From the NCBI GenBank assembly GCA_017518225.1, contig JAFWVV010000084.1, positions 1 to 32,089 of the forward strand: a stretch of DNA of 32,089 bases, read 5' to 3'. This document shows, piece by piece, positions 16,085 to 25,354 of this stretch. The first letter of the stretch is position 1; the number at the start of each line of letters is the position of its first letter. The position numbers and the translations under genes are program-made. Below the pieces are notes generated by a model, which was not told where the DNA came from, did no database searches, and worked only from the letters and a program-made list of their open reading frames with translations. The DNA is from Oscillospiraceae bacterium (GTDB taxonomy: Bacteria; Bacillota; Clostridia; Oscillospirales; Oscillospiraceae).

Positions 16085-19000
16085 TTATCCCTCCACGCTC
16101 TTTTGCGCGCTCTCCAGATCCAGCTCGATCACGCTCGACACGCCTTTTTCCTGCATGGTAACGCCGTAGAGCACGTCGGCCTCTTCCATGGTGCCGCGGC
16201 GGTGCGTGATAACGAGAAACTGCGTTTTTTGCGACATGCGCCGCATATAACCGGCAAACCGGACGACGTTGGCCTCGTCCAGCGCGGCCTCGATCTCGTC
16301 CATAACGCAAAACGGCGTCGGACGCACCTTCAAAATCGCAAAATACAGCGCAATGGCCACAAAAGCCATCTCGCCGCCGGACATCAGGCTGATCGTGCTC
16401 AATGCCTTGCCGGGCGGCTGCACCTTGATCTCAATGCCGCACTCGAGCACATTTTCCTCATCCTCCAGCACCAGCGAAGCCTTGCCGCCGCCGAACAGCT
16501 CCAGGAAGGTCTGGCGGAAGCAGGAATCAATCTGACGGAATTTCTCCAAAAAGACGTCCTTCATCTCGCCCGTCACGCTGCGGATGATCTCCAGCAGCTC
16601 GCGGCGCGCCTTTTCCACGTCGTCGCGCTGCCCGGCGAGGAATTCATAGCGGCTGTTGACGCGCTCGTATTCCTCGATTGCGCCGAGGTTCGGCGTACCG
16701 AGGGCGCTGATGCCGCGCCGCAGCTCCGCGATCTCGCGGTTGGTCTTCGTCAGGTTCTCCACCGGCTGGCGCTGCGCCATCGCGGCGCTGTGGCTGAGCT
16801 CATAGTTATCCCAGAGACGGTCGAGGATCTGTTTTTCCTCCATCTCCGCCGAGATTTTTTTCTGCTCCAAACGCGCCACGCTGCGCTCCAGATCGATGAT
16901 CTGGGCGTTGCGCTGCTGGGCATCCTTGTCGGCGCGGGTGCGCCGTCCCTCGAGTTCGAGACGCGCTTTGCTGATCTCGCCAATCTCGTCACGCAGCTTT
17001 TGCGCGTCGCCGCGCAGCTTTTCCAGTTGCTTTTCCTTTTCCTCAATCTGCCGCTGGAGCGCCAGAATACGCTGTCTGGTCTCGTCCACTGCGCGCTGTC
17101 GGCTCTCGCTGTCGCCGCTGAGCGCATCCAAAAGCAGCTGCAGCTGCTTGACGCTGTTATCCGTCGTTCGCTGCTCCGCCTCAATCGAAGAGCGGCGGCT
17201 GAGAATCGCGCTCTGCTCCTCCAGCGCGGTATCCAGCTGGTAGCGCAGAGCCGCCAACTGGGTGCTTGCGCGATCCAACTCGTCCTGAGCGCTTTTCTCC
17301 TGCTCAGCAAGCTTCTTGTAAAGCTTCATCAGCTTTTCCAGCTCGTTGGCACGCGAGAGCACACCCGTGCCGCGCGCGCTGCTGCCGCCCGTCATCGAGC
17401 CGCCCGGATGGATCTGCTGCCCGTCCAGCGTAACGATGCGCAGGCGGTTGTCGTTGGCGCGTGAGATGCGGATCGCATCTCCCAGCGTTTCGGCCACAAT
17501 GGTACGGCCGAGCAAATTGAAAAAGATCTGCTCGTATTTGGGATCATAGCGGACAAGATCGACCGCCAAGCCGACAAAGCCCGGATCTCTGGTGGGCAGC
17601 TCCTGCAGCGCGCTGCCGCGGATCGTGTCGAGCGGCAGGAAGGTCGCGCGTCCGGAATCGCGGCGCTTGAGCAGCTCAATCGCACTGCGTCCGGCCGCCT
17701 GATCGTCCACGATGATGTGCTGCGCGGCGGCGCCCAGCGCCGTCTCAATGGCAAGCGCGCAGCTGTCCTCCGTGCGCAGGAGATTGGCCGCCGGGGCGTG
17801 AATGCCCTGCAGCGTACCGCGTTTGGCCTCCTGCATCACCGTCTTGACGGCCTTGGAAAATCCTTCGTAATCCTTTTCCATCTCGCTGAGCATGTGAATG
17901 CGCGAATCGGTGCTGCGCAGGTCTACGGCGAGCTTCGTCGTCTGATCACGCAGGCTTTGTAGCTGATCCTCGCGATTTTTCAGCTTCATGCGGCATCCGC
18001 TCAAGACATTGTCGTTGCGCCGCTTGTCCTGTTCGACTTCGTCAAGCTGCTTCTGCAGCCCGGCAATATGCGCCCGATTGCCTTCAATCTGTGTGCGAAT
18101 TTCCTTCACACGCGTCTGCTGCTCGGCGATATCCGACAGCATCCGCTGCAGGCTTTCCTCGCCGTTTTTCACGCTGCCGCGCAGCACGACGATCCCGGCG
18201 TCGCACTCGGCCACCGCCGCTTCGGCGGTGGAAAGGCGTTCGCGCGCCTGCTCGGTCTCCAGATCCTTCTGGCGCATGCGTTCGCTGATGCTGTCCGAGG
18301 AGGCATAGAGCGACTGCAGGTCGTTTTTGAGCTTTTCCAGTTCGTTGCAGCTCTGCTCGTACTCAAGCGCTGCACTCTCCGCCTGCGCATGCAGCTTCTC
18401 AAGCGTCAGCATCCATACCGATATCTCTTTGATACGCAGCTCATCGCGCAAAACAAGATACTTTTTCGCCGTTTCGGACTGCTTTTTCAGCGGCCCGACC
18501 TGCATTTCCAGTTCCTCAATCTTATCGTTGATGCGCAGCAGGTTTTCCTCGGTCTTCTCCAGCTTGCGCTCGGCCTCCTCCTTGCGGTAACGGAAGCGCG
18601 AAATGCCCGCCGCCTCCTCGAAAACCTCGCGGCGGTCCGTACTGCGCGAGGATACGATCTCCGCGATACGCCCCTGTCCGATGATGGAATAGCCGTCGCG
18701 TCCGAGGCCGGTGTCCATCAGCAGGCTGTGGATATCCTTGAGGCGCACCGGTTCGCGGTTGATGTAGTATTCGCTTTCACCGCTGCGGTAATAGCGGCGG
18801 GTCAGCATGATTTCCTCGTTGTCCGAGTCAATGATATGGGCAGAGTTATCCAAAACCAGAGACACCTGCGCATAGCCAAGCTTGCTGCGCTTCTCGGTTC
18901 CGCCGAATATGACGTCCTCCATTTTGCTGCCGCGCAGCGCCTTGCTGCGCTGCTCGCCCATAACCCAGAGGATCGCGTCGGAAATATTCGATTTGCCGGA

Positions 19001-19102
19001 GCCGTTTGGTCCGACGATCGCGGTAATATCCTTTTCAAAGCTCAAGCGGGTTTTATCCGGAAAGCTCTTGAAGCCTTGAATTTCCAATGCACGTAAATAC
19101 AA
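16085..19102 (-). CDS. smc: Chromosome segregation ATPase SMC, short-arm form
   Basis: I prefer the TTG at 19102, which gives MYLRALEIQGFKSF, the usual SMC opening, and has AGGGA 7 bases upstream. An in-frame TTG at 19126 has no Shine-Dalgarno. The protein has 1005 residues. The N-terminal head carries Walker A GPNGSGKS (31-38), followed by coiled coil. The hinge spans about 410-575 (EKDYEGFSKAVKTV to HPGGSMTGG). After the second coil the C-terminal head has the signature LMSGGEMAF (906-914) and Walker B FCVMDEIEAALDEAN. Bacillus SMC is about 1186 residues with the hinge near 500, so each arm here is some 80-90 residues shorter. With ScpA/ScpB (not in the window) it extrudes DNA loops and aligns chromosome arms. 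Confidence 0.95.
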   Translation of the reverse strand: MYLRALEIQGFKSFPDKTRLSFEKDITAIVGPNGSGKSNISDAILWVMGEQRSKALRGSKMEDVIFGGTEKRSKLGYAQVSLVLDNSAHIIDSDNEEIMLTRRYYRSGESEYYINREPVRLKDIHSLLMDTGLGRDGYSIIGQGRIAEIVSSRSTDRREVFEEAAGISRFRYRKEEAERKLEKTEENLLRINDKIEELEMQVGPLKKQSETAKKYLVLRDELRIKEISVWMLTLEKLHAQAESAALEYEQSCNELEKLKNDLQSLYASSDSISERMRQKDLETEQARERLSTAEAAVAECDAGIVVLRGSVKNGEESLQRMLSDIAEQQTRVKEIRTQIEGNRAHIAGLQKQLDEVEQDKRRNDNVLSGCRMKLKNREDQLQSLRDQTTKLAVDLRSTDSRIHMLSEMEKDYEGFSKAVKTVMQEAKRGTLQGIHAPAANLLRTEDSCALAIETALGAAAQHIIVDDQAAGRSAIELLKRRDSGRATFLPLDTIRGSALQELPTRDPGFVGLAVDLVRYDPKYEQIFFNLLGRTIVAETLGDAIRISRANDNRLRIVTLDGQQIHPGGSMTGGSSARGTGVLSRANELEKLMKLYKKLAEQEKSAQDELDRASTQLAALRYQLDTALEEQSAILSRRSSIEAEQRTTDNSVKQLQLLLDALSGDSESRQRAVDETRQRILALQRQIEEKEKQLEKLRGDAQKLRDEIGEISKARLELEGRRTRADKDAQQRNAQIIDLERSVARLEQKKISAEMEEKQILDRLWDNYELSHSAAMAQRQPVENLTKTNREIAELRRGISALGTPNLGAIEEYERVNSRYEFLAGQRDDVEKARRELLEIIRSVTGEMKDVFLEKFRQIDSCFRQTFLELFGGGKASLVLEDEENVLECGIEIKVQPPGKALSTISLMSGGEMAFVAIALYFAILKVRPTPFCVMDEIEAALDEANVVRFAGYMRRMSQKTQFLVITHRRGTMEEADVLYGVTMQEKGVSSVIELDLESAQKSVEG

Positions 19103-19122
19103 AGTTCCGTCCCTCGTTTGCG

Positions 19123-20163
19123 TCAAATTCTCTGTGTTTTGCCGTCTGTTTGATCCGGCTTTTCCACGGAAAGCAGCCGCAGCTGTCCCGCCTCGCCGGT
19201 GTGGCTTACAATTTTCAGTTCGCGCAGCGCAAAGCGTTCCTCCAACGCCTGCACGTTGCAGCGGCCCTGACCCAATGCCTGCGACAACTGCCGCTCCGGC
19301 GCAGCCAGCAAAACCCGGCTGCCGGCAGGCAGTCCTTGCAAAAGCACAGCCATTTTCTCGCGTAAAACGCGCGATTTGACCAGTTCGCCAAGGGCCGGGT
19401 GATACGCGCCGGCCACGGCGTCGCCCGACGAAAGCGCTTCCGTCGGGTTTAAGCCCAGGCGGATCACCGGGATAGCTGCCGCGTCAAACAAAGGCAGCAG
19501 TTTTGCGCAGATCTCCACCGCCTCTTCCACGCTCTGCGCCCGGTATTTCCCCGCACGCCACAGGTCAAAAAGCGCCGTGTCCTTTACAACGACCGTCGGA
19601 TAGATCCGCACGCCCTGCGGACGCAGCGCGATCAGCTCGCGCGCGGTTTTCAGATCCTTTTCCGGCGTGTCGCCGGGCAGTCCCGTCATCATCTGCAGCA
19701 CGAGCGAAAAGCCCGCCTCACAGATCATCCGGGAGGCTTCGCGCACGTCCTGCGCACTGTGCCCGCGTCCGGAAAGCCTTAAAACCTCGTCGTCCATCGA
19801 CTGGGCGCCGAGCTCGATCGTCTCCACGCCATAATCGTGCAGACGATCCAACACCGCGCCGTCGATCGCATCCGGGCGAGTGGACAGACGGATGGTCTGG
19901 ATCTTCCCCGCACGAAGGCCCCAGCGCGCCGCTTCGAGCAGCATCAGCTGCTGTTCAACAGGGATCGCCGTAAAGCTTCCTCCGTAAAAGGCGAGCTGTC
20001 GCCATTCATCCGTTTCATCAAGCGCTTGCAGCAGCGCCAGCAGCTCCGACGCGCCAAGCGGTTGTTCCTGTCCGGCAATGCGCCGCTGGTTGCAAAAAAC
20101 ACAATCGTGCGGACACCCCAGATGCGGCACGAACACCGGCACCACGGACGCTCTGGCGCTCAC
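19123..20163 (-). CDS. Radical SAM protein, Elp3-like without the acetyltransferase domain
   Basis: This 346-residue protein starts with GTG, overlapping the rnc stop (GTGA). Cys17, Cys21 and Cys24 (GCPHDCVFC) form the CxxxCxxC site for a 4Fe-4S cluster that cleaves S-adenosylmethionine. YGGSFTAIP follows (GGxxT/GGSF motif for SAM binding), then IQTIRLSTRPDAI and VETIELGAQSMDDEVLRLSGRGH. The latter resemble the radical SAM half of Elp3 and the YhcC/YtqA type proteins. The residues after about 260 do not look like a GNAT acetyltransferase. The substrate is unknown; RNA modification is the nearest family precedent. Its position between rnc and smc suggests a tie to RNA or ribosome maturation, by inference. 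Confidence 0.85.
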   Translation of the reverse strand: MSARASVVPVFVPHLGCPHDCVFCNQRRIAGQEQPLGASELLALLQALDETDEWRQLAFYGGSFTAIPVEQQLMLLEAARWGLRAGKIQTIRLSTRPDAIDGAVLDRLHDYGVETIELGAQSMDDEVLRLSGRGHSAQDVREASRMICEAGFSLVLQMMTGLPGDTPEKDLKTARELIALRPQGVRIYPTVVVKDTALFDLWRAGKYRAQSVEEAVEICAKLLPLFDAAAIPVIRLGLNPTEALSSGDAVAGAYHPALGELVKSRVLREKMAVLLQGLPAGSRVLLAAPERQLSQALGQGRCNVQALEERFALRELKIVSHTGEAGQLRLLSVEKPDQTDGKTQRI

Positions 20164-20837
20164 GCGTCCAGCGCCTCCAGCGCGCGGCAGGCGGCCATCT
20201 GTTCGGCCTCCTTTTTCGTGCGGCCTTCGCCCTCGCCGATGGTCTGTCCGTTCATGCTCACGCGGAAGAAAAATCGCTTGTCATGATCCGGCCCCTGTTC
20301 GTCGATCATCTCGTACTGCAGATGCTGTCCGGCCTTTTGCTGAATGCGCTCCTGCAGCGCGGTCTTGTAGTCCGCCGAACGGTGCTCCTCGCCGATACAG
20401 GCGTCTGCAAGCACCTCGCGCATAATAAAGCGCCTGGCCTGCTCCATGCCGCTGTCCAAAAACTGCGCGGCAATCAAGGCCTCCACCATGTCGGCAAGGA
20501 TGGACACGCGCTCACGCCCGCCGCTGCGCTCTTCGCCGCGGCCCAGGCGCATATATTCACCCAGTCCCAGCCGGAGTGCCACGACGTGCAGACTGCTCTC
20601 GCACACCAGCTCCGCACGCAGGCGGGTCATCCGCCCTTCGGGCAGCCGCGGCTTATGCGAAAACAGAAACTCCGCCGTCACCAGCCCCAGAATCGAGTCG
20701 CCCAGAAATTCCAGACGCTCATAGCTCTCCGCATGCTCACTGCGCCGTTCGTTGGCATAGGAACTGTGGGTCAGCGCCGTTTCAAGCAAGCTCCTGTCGC
20801 GAAACGCATATCCGATTTTATGTTCCAGTTCCCTCAT
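20160..20837 (-). CDS. rnc: Ribonuclease III
   Basis: I chose the ATG at 20837 (225 residues); an in-frame TTG four codons upstream is possible. The catalytic domain has the signature ERLEFLGDSILG (40-51), where Glu43 and Asp47 bind metal, and a second metal motif ADMVEALIAAQFLDSG near residue 115. The family usually has DAVLG, so Ser-Ile here is a mild variant. A double-stranded-RNA-binding domain fills the last 75 residues (DYKTALQERIQQ, GEGRTKKEAEQMAA). It cuts double-stranded RNA in rRNA precursors and mRNAs. The start lies inside the last codons of plsX (20-base overlap) and the stop overlaps the radical SAM start. Confidence 0.96.
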   Translation of the reverse strand: MRELEHKIGYAFRDRSLLETALTHSSYANERRSEHAESYERLEFLGDSILGLVTAEFLFSHKPRLPEGRMTRLRAELVCESSLHVVALRLGLGEYMRLGRGEERSGGRERVSILADMVEALIAAQFLDSGMEQARRFIMREVLADACIGEEHRSADYKTALQERIQQKAGQHLQYEMIDEQGPDHDKRFFFRVSMNGQTIGEGEGRTKKEAEQMAACRALEALDA

Positions 20838-21846
20838 GCTCGCTCTCAATCTTCATGTATTCGACGTTCTCTTCAATGCATGCGATCATGCCGCTGCCGG
20901 CAAACTGCACCGCCTGCCGGATCGCGGAGAAAAAGCTCCCGGCGTCCGAGCCGCCATGCGCCTTGATGACAGGCTTGCTGATACCGATAAAGGCCGTTCC
21001 TCCGACCTCGTTGGGATCCATCGAGCGCTTCATTGCGCCCAGATCGCTCTTGAGCAGCGCCGCCGCCAGCTTGTTTTTTGTACTTTGGGTCAACACGCCC
21101 TTGAGCGCGCCCATGATATAACGGATCACACCCTCGGTCGTCTTCAGCAGGACGTTTCCGGTATAGCCGTCACACACCGCCACGTCCACGCTGCCGTTGA
21201 ACAGCTGCGTTCCCTCGACGTTGCCGACGAAGTGGATGCGCCCCTGCTCGTGTGCCGCTTTCAGCAAAGCATAGGCCTCATGCTGCAGCGCGCCGCCCTT
21301 GGTCTCCTCGGTGCCGACGTTGACCAGGCCGACCCGGGGCTTGTCGCAGCCCATGATCCGGCTGGCATAAAAGCTGCCCATGAAGGCAAACTGCAGCAGG
21401 TACTCCGCCGTACACTCAACGTTGGCGCCACAGTCAACCAGCATGACGCCATGCTCGCCCGCCGGCAGTACCGGCGCCATCGCCGCGCGACGGATGCCGC
21501 GGATGCGCTTGACGATCAAGGTTGCTCCGGTCAAAAGCGCGCCGGTGCTGCCGGCGGAGACCATTGCGTCTCCCCTGCCGTCGCGCAGCAGTTGCAGCGC
21601 CACGGTCATCGAGGCGTCCTTTTTGCGCCGCGTTGCCTTGCTGGGATCGTCCTCCATCGTGATCACCTCGCGCGCATCGACGATCTCGACGCCCTCCAGG
21701 CTCTCGCCCTGCAGGCATGCGCGGATCGCTTCCTCACGCCCGACCAGAAGCAGCTCGACGCCCAGCTCACGCTTGGCGCGCAGCGCGCCTCTGACGATTT
21801 CACCGGGAGCCTTGTCCCCGCCCATGGCGTCAATGATGATTTTCAT
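20818..21846 (-). CDS. plsX: Phosphate acyltransferase PlsX
   Basis: A 342-residue protein with the standard PlsX start MKIIIDAMGGDKAPGEIV. Further signatures are VSAGSTGALLTGAT, VLPAGEHGVMLVDCGANVEC, VGLVNVGTEETKGG, VDVAVCDGYTGNVLLKTTEG and KPVIKAHGGSDAGSF. It converts acyl-ACP to acyl-phosphate, the first step of phospholipid synthesis with PlsY, as a soluble membrane-associated enzyme. GGGGGAG lies 10 bases before the ATG, inside the end of trmFO (17-base overlap). In Bacillus plsX is followed by fabD-fabG-acpP before rnc; here rnc follows directly and no acyl carrier protein gene is present in the window. Confidence 0.97.
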   Translation of the reverse strand: MKIIIDAMGGDKAPGEIVRGALRAKRELGVELLLVGREEAIRACLQGESLEGVEIVDAREVITMEDDPSKATRRKKDASMTVALQLLRDGRGDAMVSAGSTGALLTGATLIVKRIRGIRRAAMAPVLPAGEHGVMLVDCGANVECTAEYLLQFAFMGSFYASRIMGCDKPRVGLVNVGTEETKGGALQHEAYALLKAAHEQGRIHFVGNVEGTQLFNGSVDVAVCDGYTGNVLLKTTEGVIRYIMGALKGVLTQSTKNKLAAALLKSDLGAMKRSMDPNEVGGTAFIGISKPVIKAHGGSDAGSFFSAIRQAVQFAGSGMIACIEENVEYMKIESEHEGTGT

Positions 21847-23155
21847 TCGTGAACAGCTCCCCCTTCATAATCTCGTCGATCATCGCAAGCGAACGCTCAG
21901 AGATCGCGGCGTTTTTATTTCTCTTGCCCTTGACGCGGTGATCCAGCGGCGAAATAATGCCGAAATTGATGTTCATCGGCTGGAAATCGCCGACGCTGCC
22001 GCCGGAGATATACAAGCCCAGCGCGCCAATCGCCGTCTCCTGCGGGAAATTTACCGGGGACAATCCGAGAAGCCGCGCCGCTGTCTCGATGCCGACCAGC
22101 ATCCCGGAAGCCGCAGACTCCACGTAACCCTCCACGCCGGTCATTTGTCCGGCAAAGCTGATGCGCGGCTCCGAGCGCAGTCGGTAATAGCGGTCTAAAA
22201 GCTGCGGGCTGTTGATATAGGTATTGCGGTGCATCACGCCGAAGCGGATAAAATCCGCGTTTTTGAGCGCGGGGATCATCGTAAAGACCCGGCGCTGCTC
22301 GGCCCAGGTCAGATGCGTCTGGAAGCCGACGAGGTTATAGAGCGTGCCCTCGGCATTGTCGCGCCGCAGCTGCACCACCGCGTAAGCTTCCTTCCCCGTG
22401 CGCGGGTCGCGCAGACCAACCGGCTTGAGCGGCCCGTAGCGCAGGGTATCCACCCCACGGCGCGCCATGACCTCGACGGGCATGCAGCCCTCAAAAACTC
22501 CGGCATCGTCAAAGCCATGCACCGGCGCCTCCTTGGCGTTCACTAGTTCGTGTACAAAAGCCAGATACTGCTCCTGATCCATCGGGCAGTTTACATAATC
22601 CGCTGTCCCCTTGTCATAGCGGGAAGCGAAGAAGGCGCTGTCCATGTCCACACTCTCCAGCGTGACGATGGGCGCAACCGCGTCGTAAAAGTGCAGATCG
22701 CTCTCCGGGCAGCGCCGGGCGATGGCCTCGGCGATCGCGTCGCTGCTGAGCGGGCCTGTCGCGACGACGACCTCGCCCTCCGGGATTTCCTCCGCCTCCG
22801 CCTCGATAATCTCAACGAGCGGATGGCTGCGCAATTTCTCGGTGATCGTGCGGGCAAAGCCTACGCGGTCAACCGCAAGCGCCCCACCCGCGGCCACGCG
22901 GTTTGCGTCGGCGCTTTGCATGATGAGCGAGCCCATTTTCCGCATCTCCGCTTTCAGCAGACCGACCGCGTTCGTCAGCTCGTCGCTGCGCAGGGAGTTG
23001 GAGCAGACCAGCTCCCCAAAATACGCGCTCGTGTGCGCCGGGGTCATTTTATGCGGTTTCATCTCCACCAGACGAACCGGGATCCCTCGCGTAACAAGCT
23101 GCCACGCGCATTCGCTTCCCGCCAAGCCCGCGCCGAGGACGGTGACTTTTTCCAT
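21830..23155 (-). CDS. trmFO: Folate-dependent tRNA (uracil-54 C5) methyltransferase TrmFO
   Basis: The 441-residue flavoprotein has the N-terminal FAD site VTVLGAGLAGSECAW (4-18). Family motifs follow: VRLVEMKPHKMTPAHTS, FGELVCSNSLRSDE, the nucleotide region VVATGPLSSDAIA, and FAGQMTGVEGYVESAASGML near residue 340, the C-terminal FAD loop. It uses methylene-tetrahydrofolate and FADH2 to form 5-methyluridine at position 54 of tRNA, in place of the SAM-dependent TrmA. It starts 3 bases after the topA stop, in the conserved topA-trmFO order of Firmicutes. Confidence 0.97.
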   Translation of the reverse strand: MEKVTVLGAGLAGSECAWQLVTRGIPVRLVEMKPHKMTPAHTSAYFGELVCSNSLRSDELTNAVGLLKAEMRKMGSLIMQSADANRVAAGGALAVDRVGFARTITEKLRSHPLVEIIEAEAEEIPEGEVVVATGPLSSDAIAEAIARRCPESDLHFYDAVAPIVTLESVDMDSAFFASRYDKGTADYVNCPMDQEQYLAFVHELVNAKEAPVHGFDDAGVFEGCMPVEVMARRGVDTLRYGPLKPVGLRDPRTGKEAYAVVQLRRDNAEGTLYNLVGFQTHLTWAEQRRVFTMIPALKNADFIRFGVMHRNTYINSPQLLDRYYRLRSEPRISFAGQMTGVEGYVESAASGMLVGIETAARLLGLSPVNFPQETAIGALGLYISGGSVGDFQPMNINFGIISPLDHRVKGKRNKNAAISERSLAMIDEIMKGELFTNENHH

Positions 23156-23158
23156 AAA

Positions 23159-25345
23159 TTATTCCTTTGCTTTCTTCGTTGTTTTTTTGGCTGTCGTCTT
23201 CTTCGACGCACTCTTCGTCTTGTCCGCAGGCGCTTTCTTCTTGTACATGCGCTTATCCTCCGGCACAAAATTGACGCAGTCTTCATTGATGCAGAAGGAT
23301 TTCAGCGGGCCGCGGCCGCTGCGCTTGAACATGGTCTTGCCGCAGGCCGGGCAGAAGTCCTTGGTCGGCACATCCCAGGTAATAAAGCCGCAGTCGGTGC
23401 CGCGCTCGCAGGCATAGAACACGTAGCCCTTTTTCGAGGTGCGCTTGAGAATGCGGCCGCCGCACTTCGGGCATTTACCGGGCATTTCTACGACGATGGG
23501 CTTGGTGAAGGAGCACTCCGGGAAGCCCGGGCAGGCCAGAAAATAGCCGAACTTGCCCTTTTTCACCACCATCTGCCGTCCACAGACCTCGCAGTACTCG
23601 TCGCTGAGCACGTCGGGCACCTTCAGGCGAACGCCCTCGAGCGCCTGCTCGGCCTTGGTCATTTCGCTGTCAAAGCCGGTGTAGAATTCGTCCAGCACCG
23701 CGCGCCAGCGAATCTTGCCGCTTTCGATCTCGTCAAGCTCCTCCTCCATGCGGTTGGTAAACTTCAGATCGACGATGTCGGCAAAATGCTCTTTCATCAT
23801 TTTGGTGACGACCTCGCCCAGCGGCGTCGGACGCAGGTATTTGCCCTCTTTAATCACATAGTCGTGAGAGGTAATGGTCGTAATAGTCGGCGCGTAGGTA
23901 GAGGGGCGGCCAATACCTTTTTCCTCCATCGCGCGAATCAGCGTCGCCTCGGTATAGCGGGCAGGCGGCTGGGTAAACTGCTGATCCGGGATCATCTTTT
24001 CCAGCAGCAGCCGCTCGCCCTCGTTAAGGCTCGGCAAAGGATTGGCCAGCTCCGCGCTCTCTTCGTCGCGAGCCTCCTCGTAAACGGCGGTGTAGCCCGG
24101 AAATTTCAGTTCGGAATAGGTGGCGCGGAAGTTATGCGCCCCGGCGCCGACCTCAACCGTCACGTTGTCGTAGATGGCGTTGGCCATCTGGCTGGCGGTA
24201 AAACGCCCCCAGATCAGACGGTACAGGCGGTACTGCTCCTGCGTCAGATCCTTGCGCAGCAGCTCCGGCGTCAGGTTGACGTCTGTAGGACGGATCGCCT
24301 CGTGCGCGTCCTGCGCGCCGGATTTGGTCTTAAAGCGGCGCGGAGAGCCGGGATAAAACGCTTCGCCGTAGTGACCGGTAATGAAGCTGCGCGCGGCGGC
24401 CAGCGCCTCCTCCGACAGACGCAGCGAGTCGGTACGCATATAGGTAATCAGACCCAGGCTGCCCTGCCCCGCAATTTCGACGCCCTCGTAAAGCTGCTGC
24501 GCGATGGACATCGTGCGCCGCGGCGTCATACCAAGGCGGCGGGAGGCCTCCTGCTGCAGCGTAGAGGTGATAAAGGGAGGCGCGGGGCTGCGCTGCTTTT
24601 CTCCGCGCTTGACCGCGCTGACGAGAAAGGCCGCATCCTGTACATCTTCGATGACCGCGTTGACCTCGGCCTCGCTTTTCAGTTCCTGTTTTTTACCGTT
24701 TTTTCCATAGTAGCGCGCCGTAAACCCGGGGGTCTGCCCGTCACGGCGAAGCACCGCGTCCAAAAGCCAGAACTCCTCGCTGACAAAGCTCTGAATCTCC
24801 TCCTCGCGGTCGACGACCATACGCGTCGCCACACTCTGCACGCGTCCGGCGGACAGACCCTTTTTTACTTTCTTCCAGAGCAGCGGAGAGAGCTTATAGC
24901 CTACAATGCGATCCAGAATACGGCGCGCCTGCTGTGCGTCCACCAGATCCTGATCGATGCTGCGCGGCTGCTGGATGCTCTCCGTAACCACCTTTTTGGT
25001 GATCTCGTTGAAGGTGACGCGCCGCGCCTTATCATCCGGCAGCTCCAGCAGCTCCTTGAGATGCCAGGAGATTGCCTCGCCCTCGCGGTCAGGGTCTGTC
25101 GCAAGATAGACGGTGCCTGCCGCGGCGGCCGCGCTCTTCAGTTCCTCGATCAGCTCGCGCTTATCCTTAACCGGAACGTATTCCGGCTCAAAGTCGTGCT
25201 CGATATCCACGCCCATCTTGCTCTTGGGCAGATCGCGCAGATGCCCCATCGAGGCCTTGACCTTATAGCCCGTCCCCAAATATTTTTCAATCGTCTTTGC
25301 CTTTGCCGGAGATTCTACGATGACCAGATCCTTCGCTTTTGCCAT
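23159..25345 (-). CDS. topA: DNA topoisomerase I (type IA)
   Basis: The 728-residue enzyme relaxes negative supercoils. The N-terminal TOPRIM domain has VIVESPAKAKTIEKYLG and the DPDREGE acidic motif (ATDPDREGEAISWHL). The catalytic tyrosine is Tyr302 in GLITYMRTDS. Three C-terminal four-cysteine zinc modules follow (CEVCGRQM...CPGFPEC, CPKCGGRI...CERGTDC, CPACGKTM...CINEDC). The protein ends in a lysine-rich tail (SASKKTTAKKTTKKAKE), as seen in other high-GC Gram-positive-type TopA proteins, probably for DNA contact. GAGGG precedes the ATG. It lies 9 bases after dprA. Confidence 0.98.
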   Translation of the reverse strand: MAKAKDLVIVESPAKAKTIEKYLGTGYKVKASMGHLRDLPKSKMGVDIEHDFEPEYVPVKDKRELIEELKSAAAAAGTVYLATDPDREGEAISWHLKELLELPDDKARRVTFNEITKKVVTESIQQPRSIDQDLVDAQQARRILDRIVGYKLSPLLWKKVKKGLSAGRVQSVATRMVVDREEEIQSFVSEEFWLLDAVLRRDGQTPGFTARYYGKNGKKQELKSEAEVNAVIEDVQDAAFLVSAVKRGEKQRSPAPPFITSTLQQEASRRLGMTPRRTMSIAQQLYEGVEIAGQGSLGLITYMRTDSLRLSEEALAAARSFITGHYGEAFYPGSPRRFKTKSGAQDAHEAIRPTDVNLTPELLRKDLTQEQYRLYRLIWGRFTASQMANAIYDNVTVEVGAGAHNFRATYSELKFPGYTAVYEEARDEESAELANPLPSLNEGERLLLEKMIPDQQFTQPPARYTEATLIRAMEEKGIGRPSTYAPTITTITSHDYVIKEGKYLRPTPLGEVVTKMMKEHFADIVDLKFTNRMEEELDEIESGKIRWRAVLDEFYTGFDSEMTKAEQALEGVRLKVPDVLSDEYCEVCGRQMVVKKGKFGYFLACPGFPECSFTKPIVVEMPGKCPKCGGRILKRTSKKGYVFYACERGTDCGFITWDVPTKDFCPACGKTMFKRSGRGPLKSFCINEDCVNFVPEDKRMYKKKAPADKTKSASKKTTAKKTTKKAKE

Positions 25346-25354
25346 GGTTTGCCC

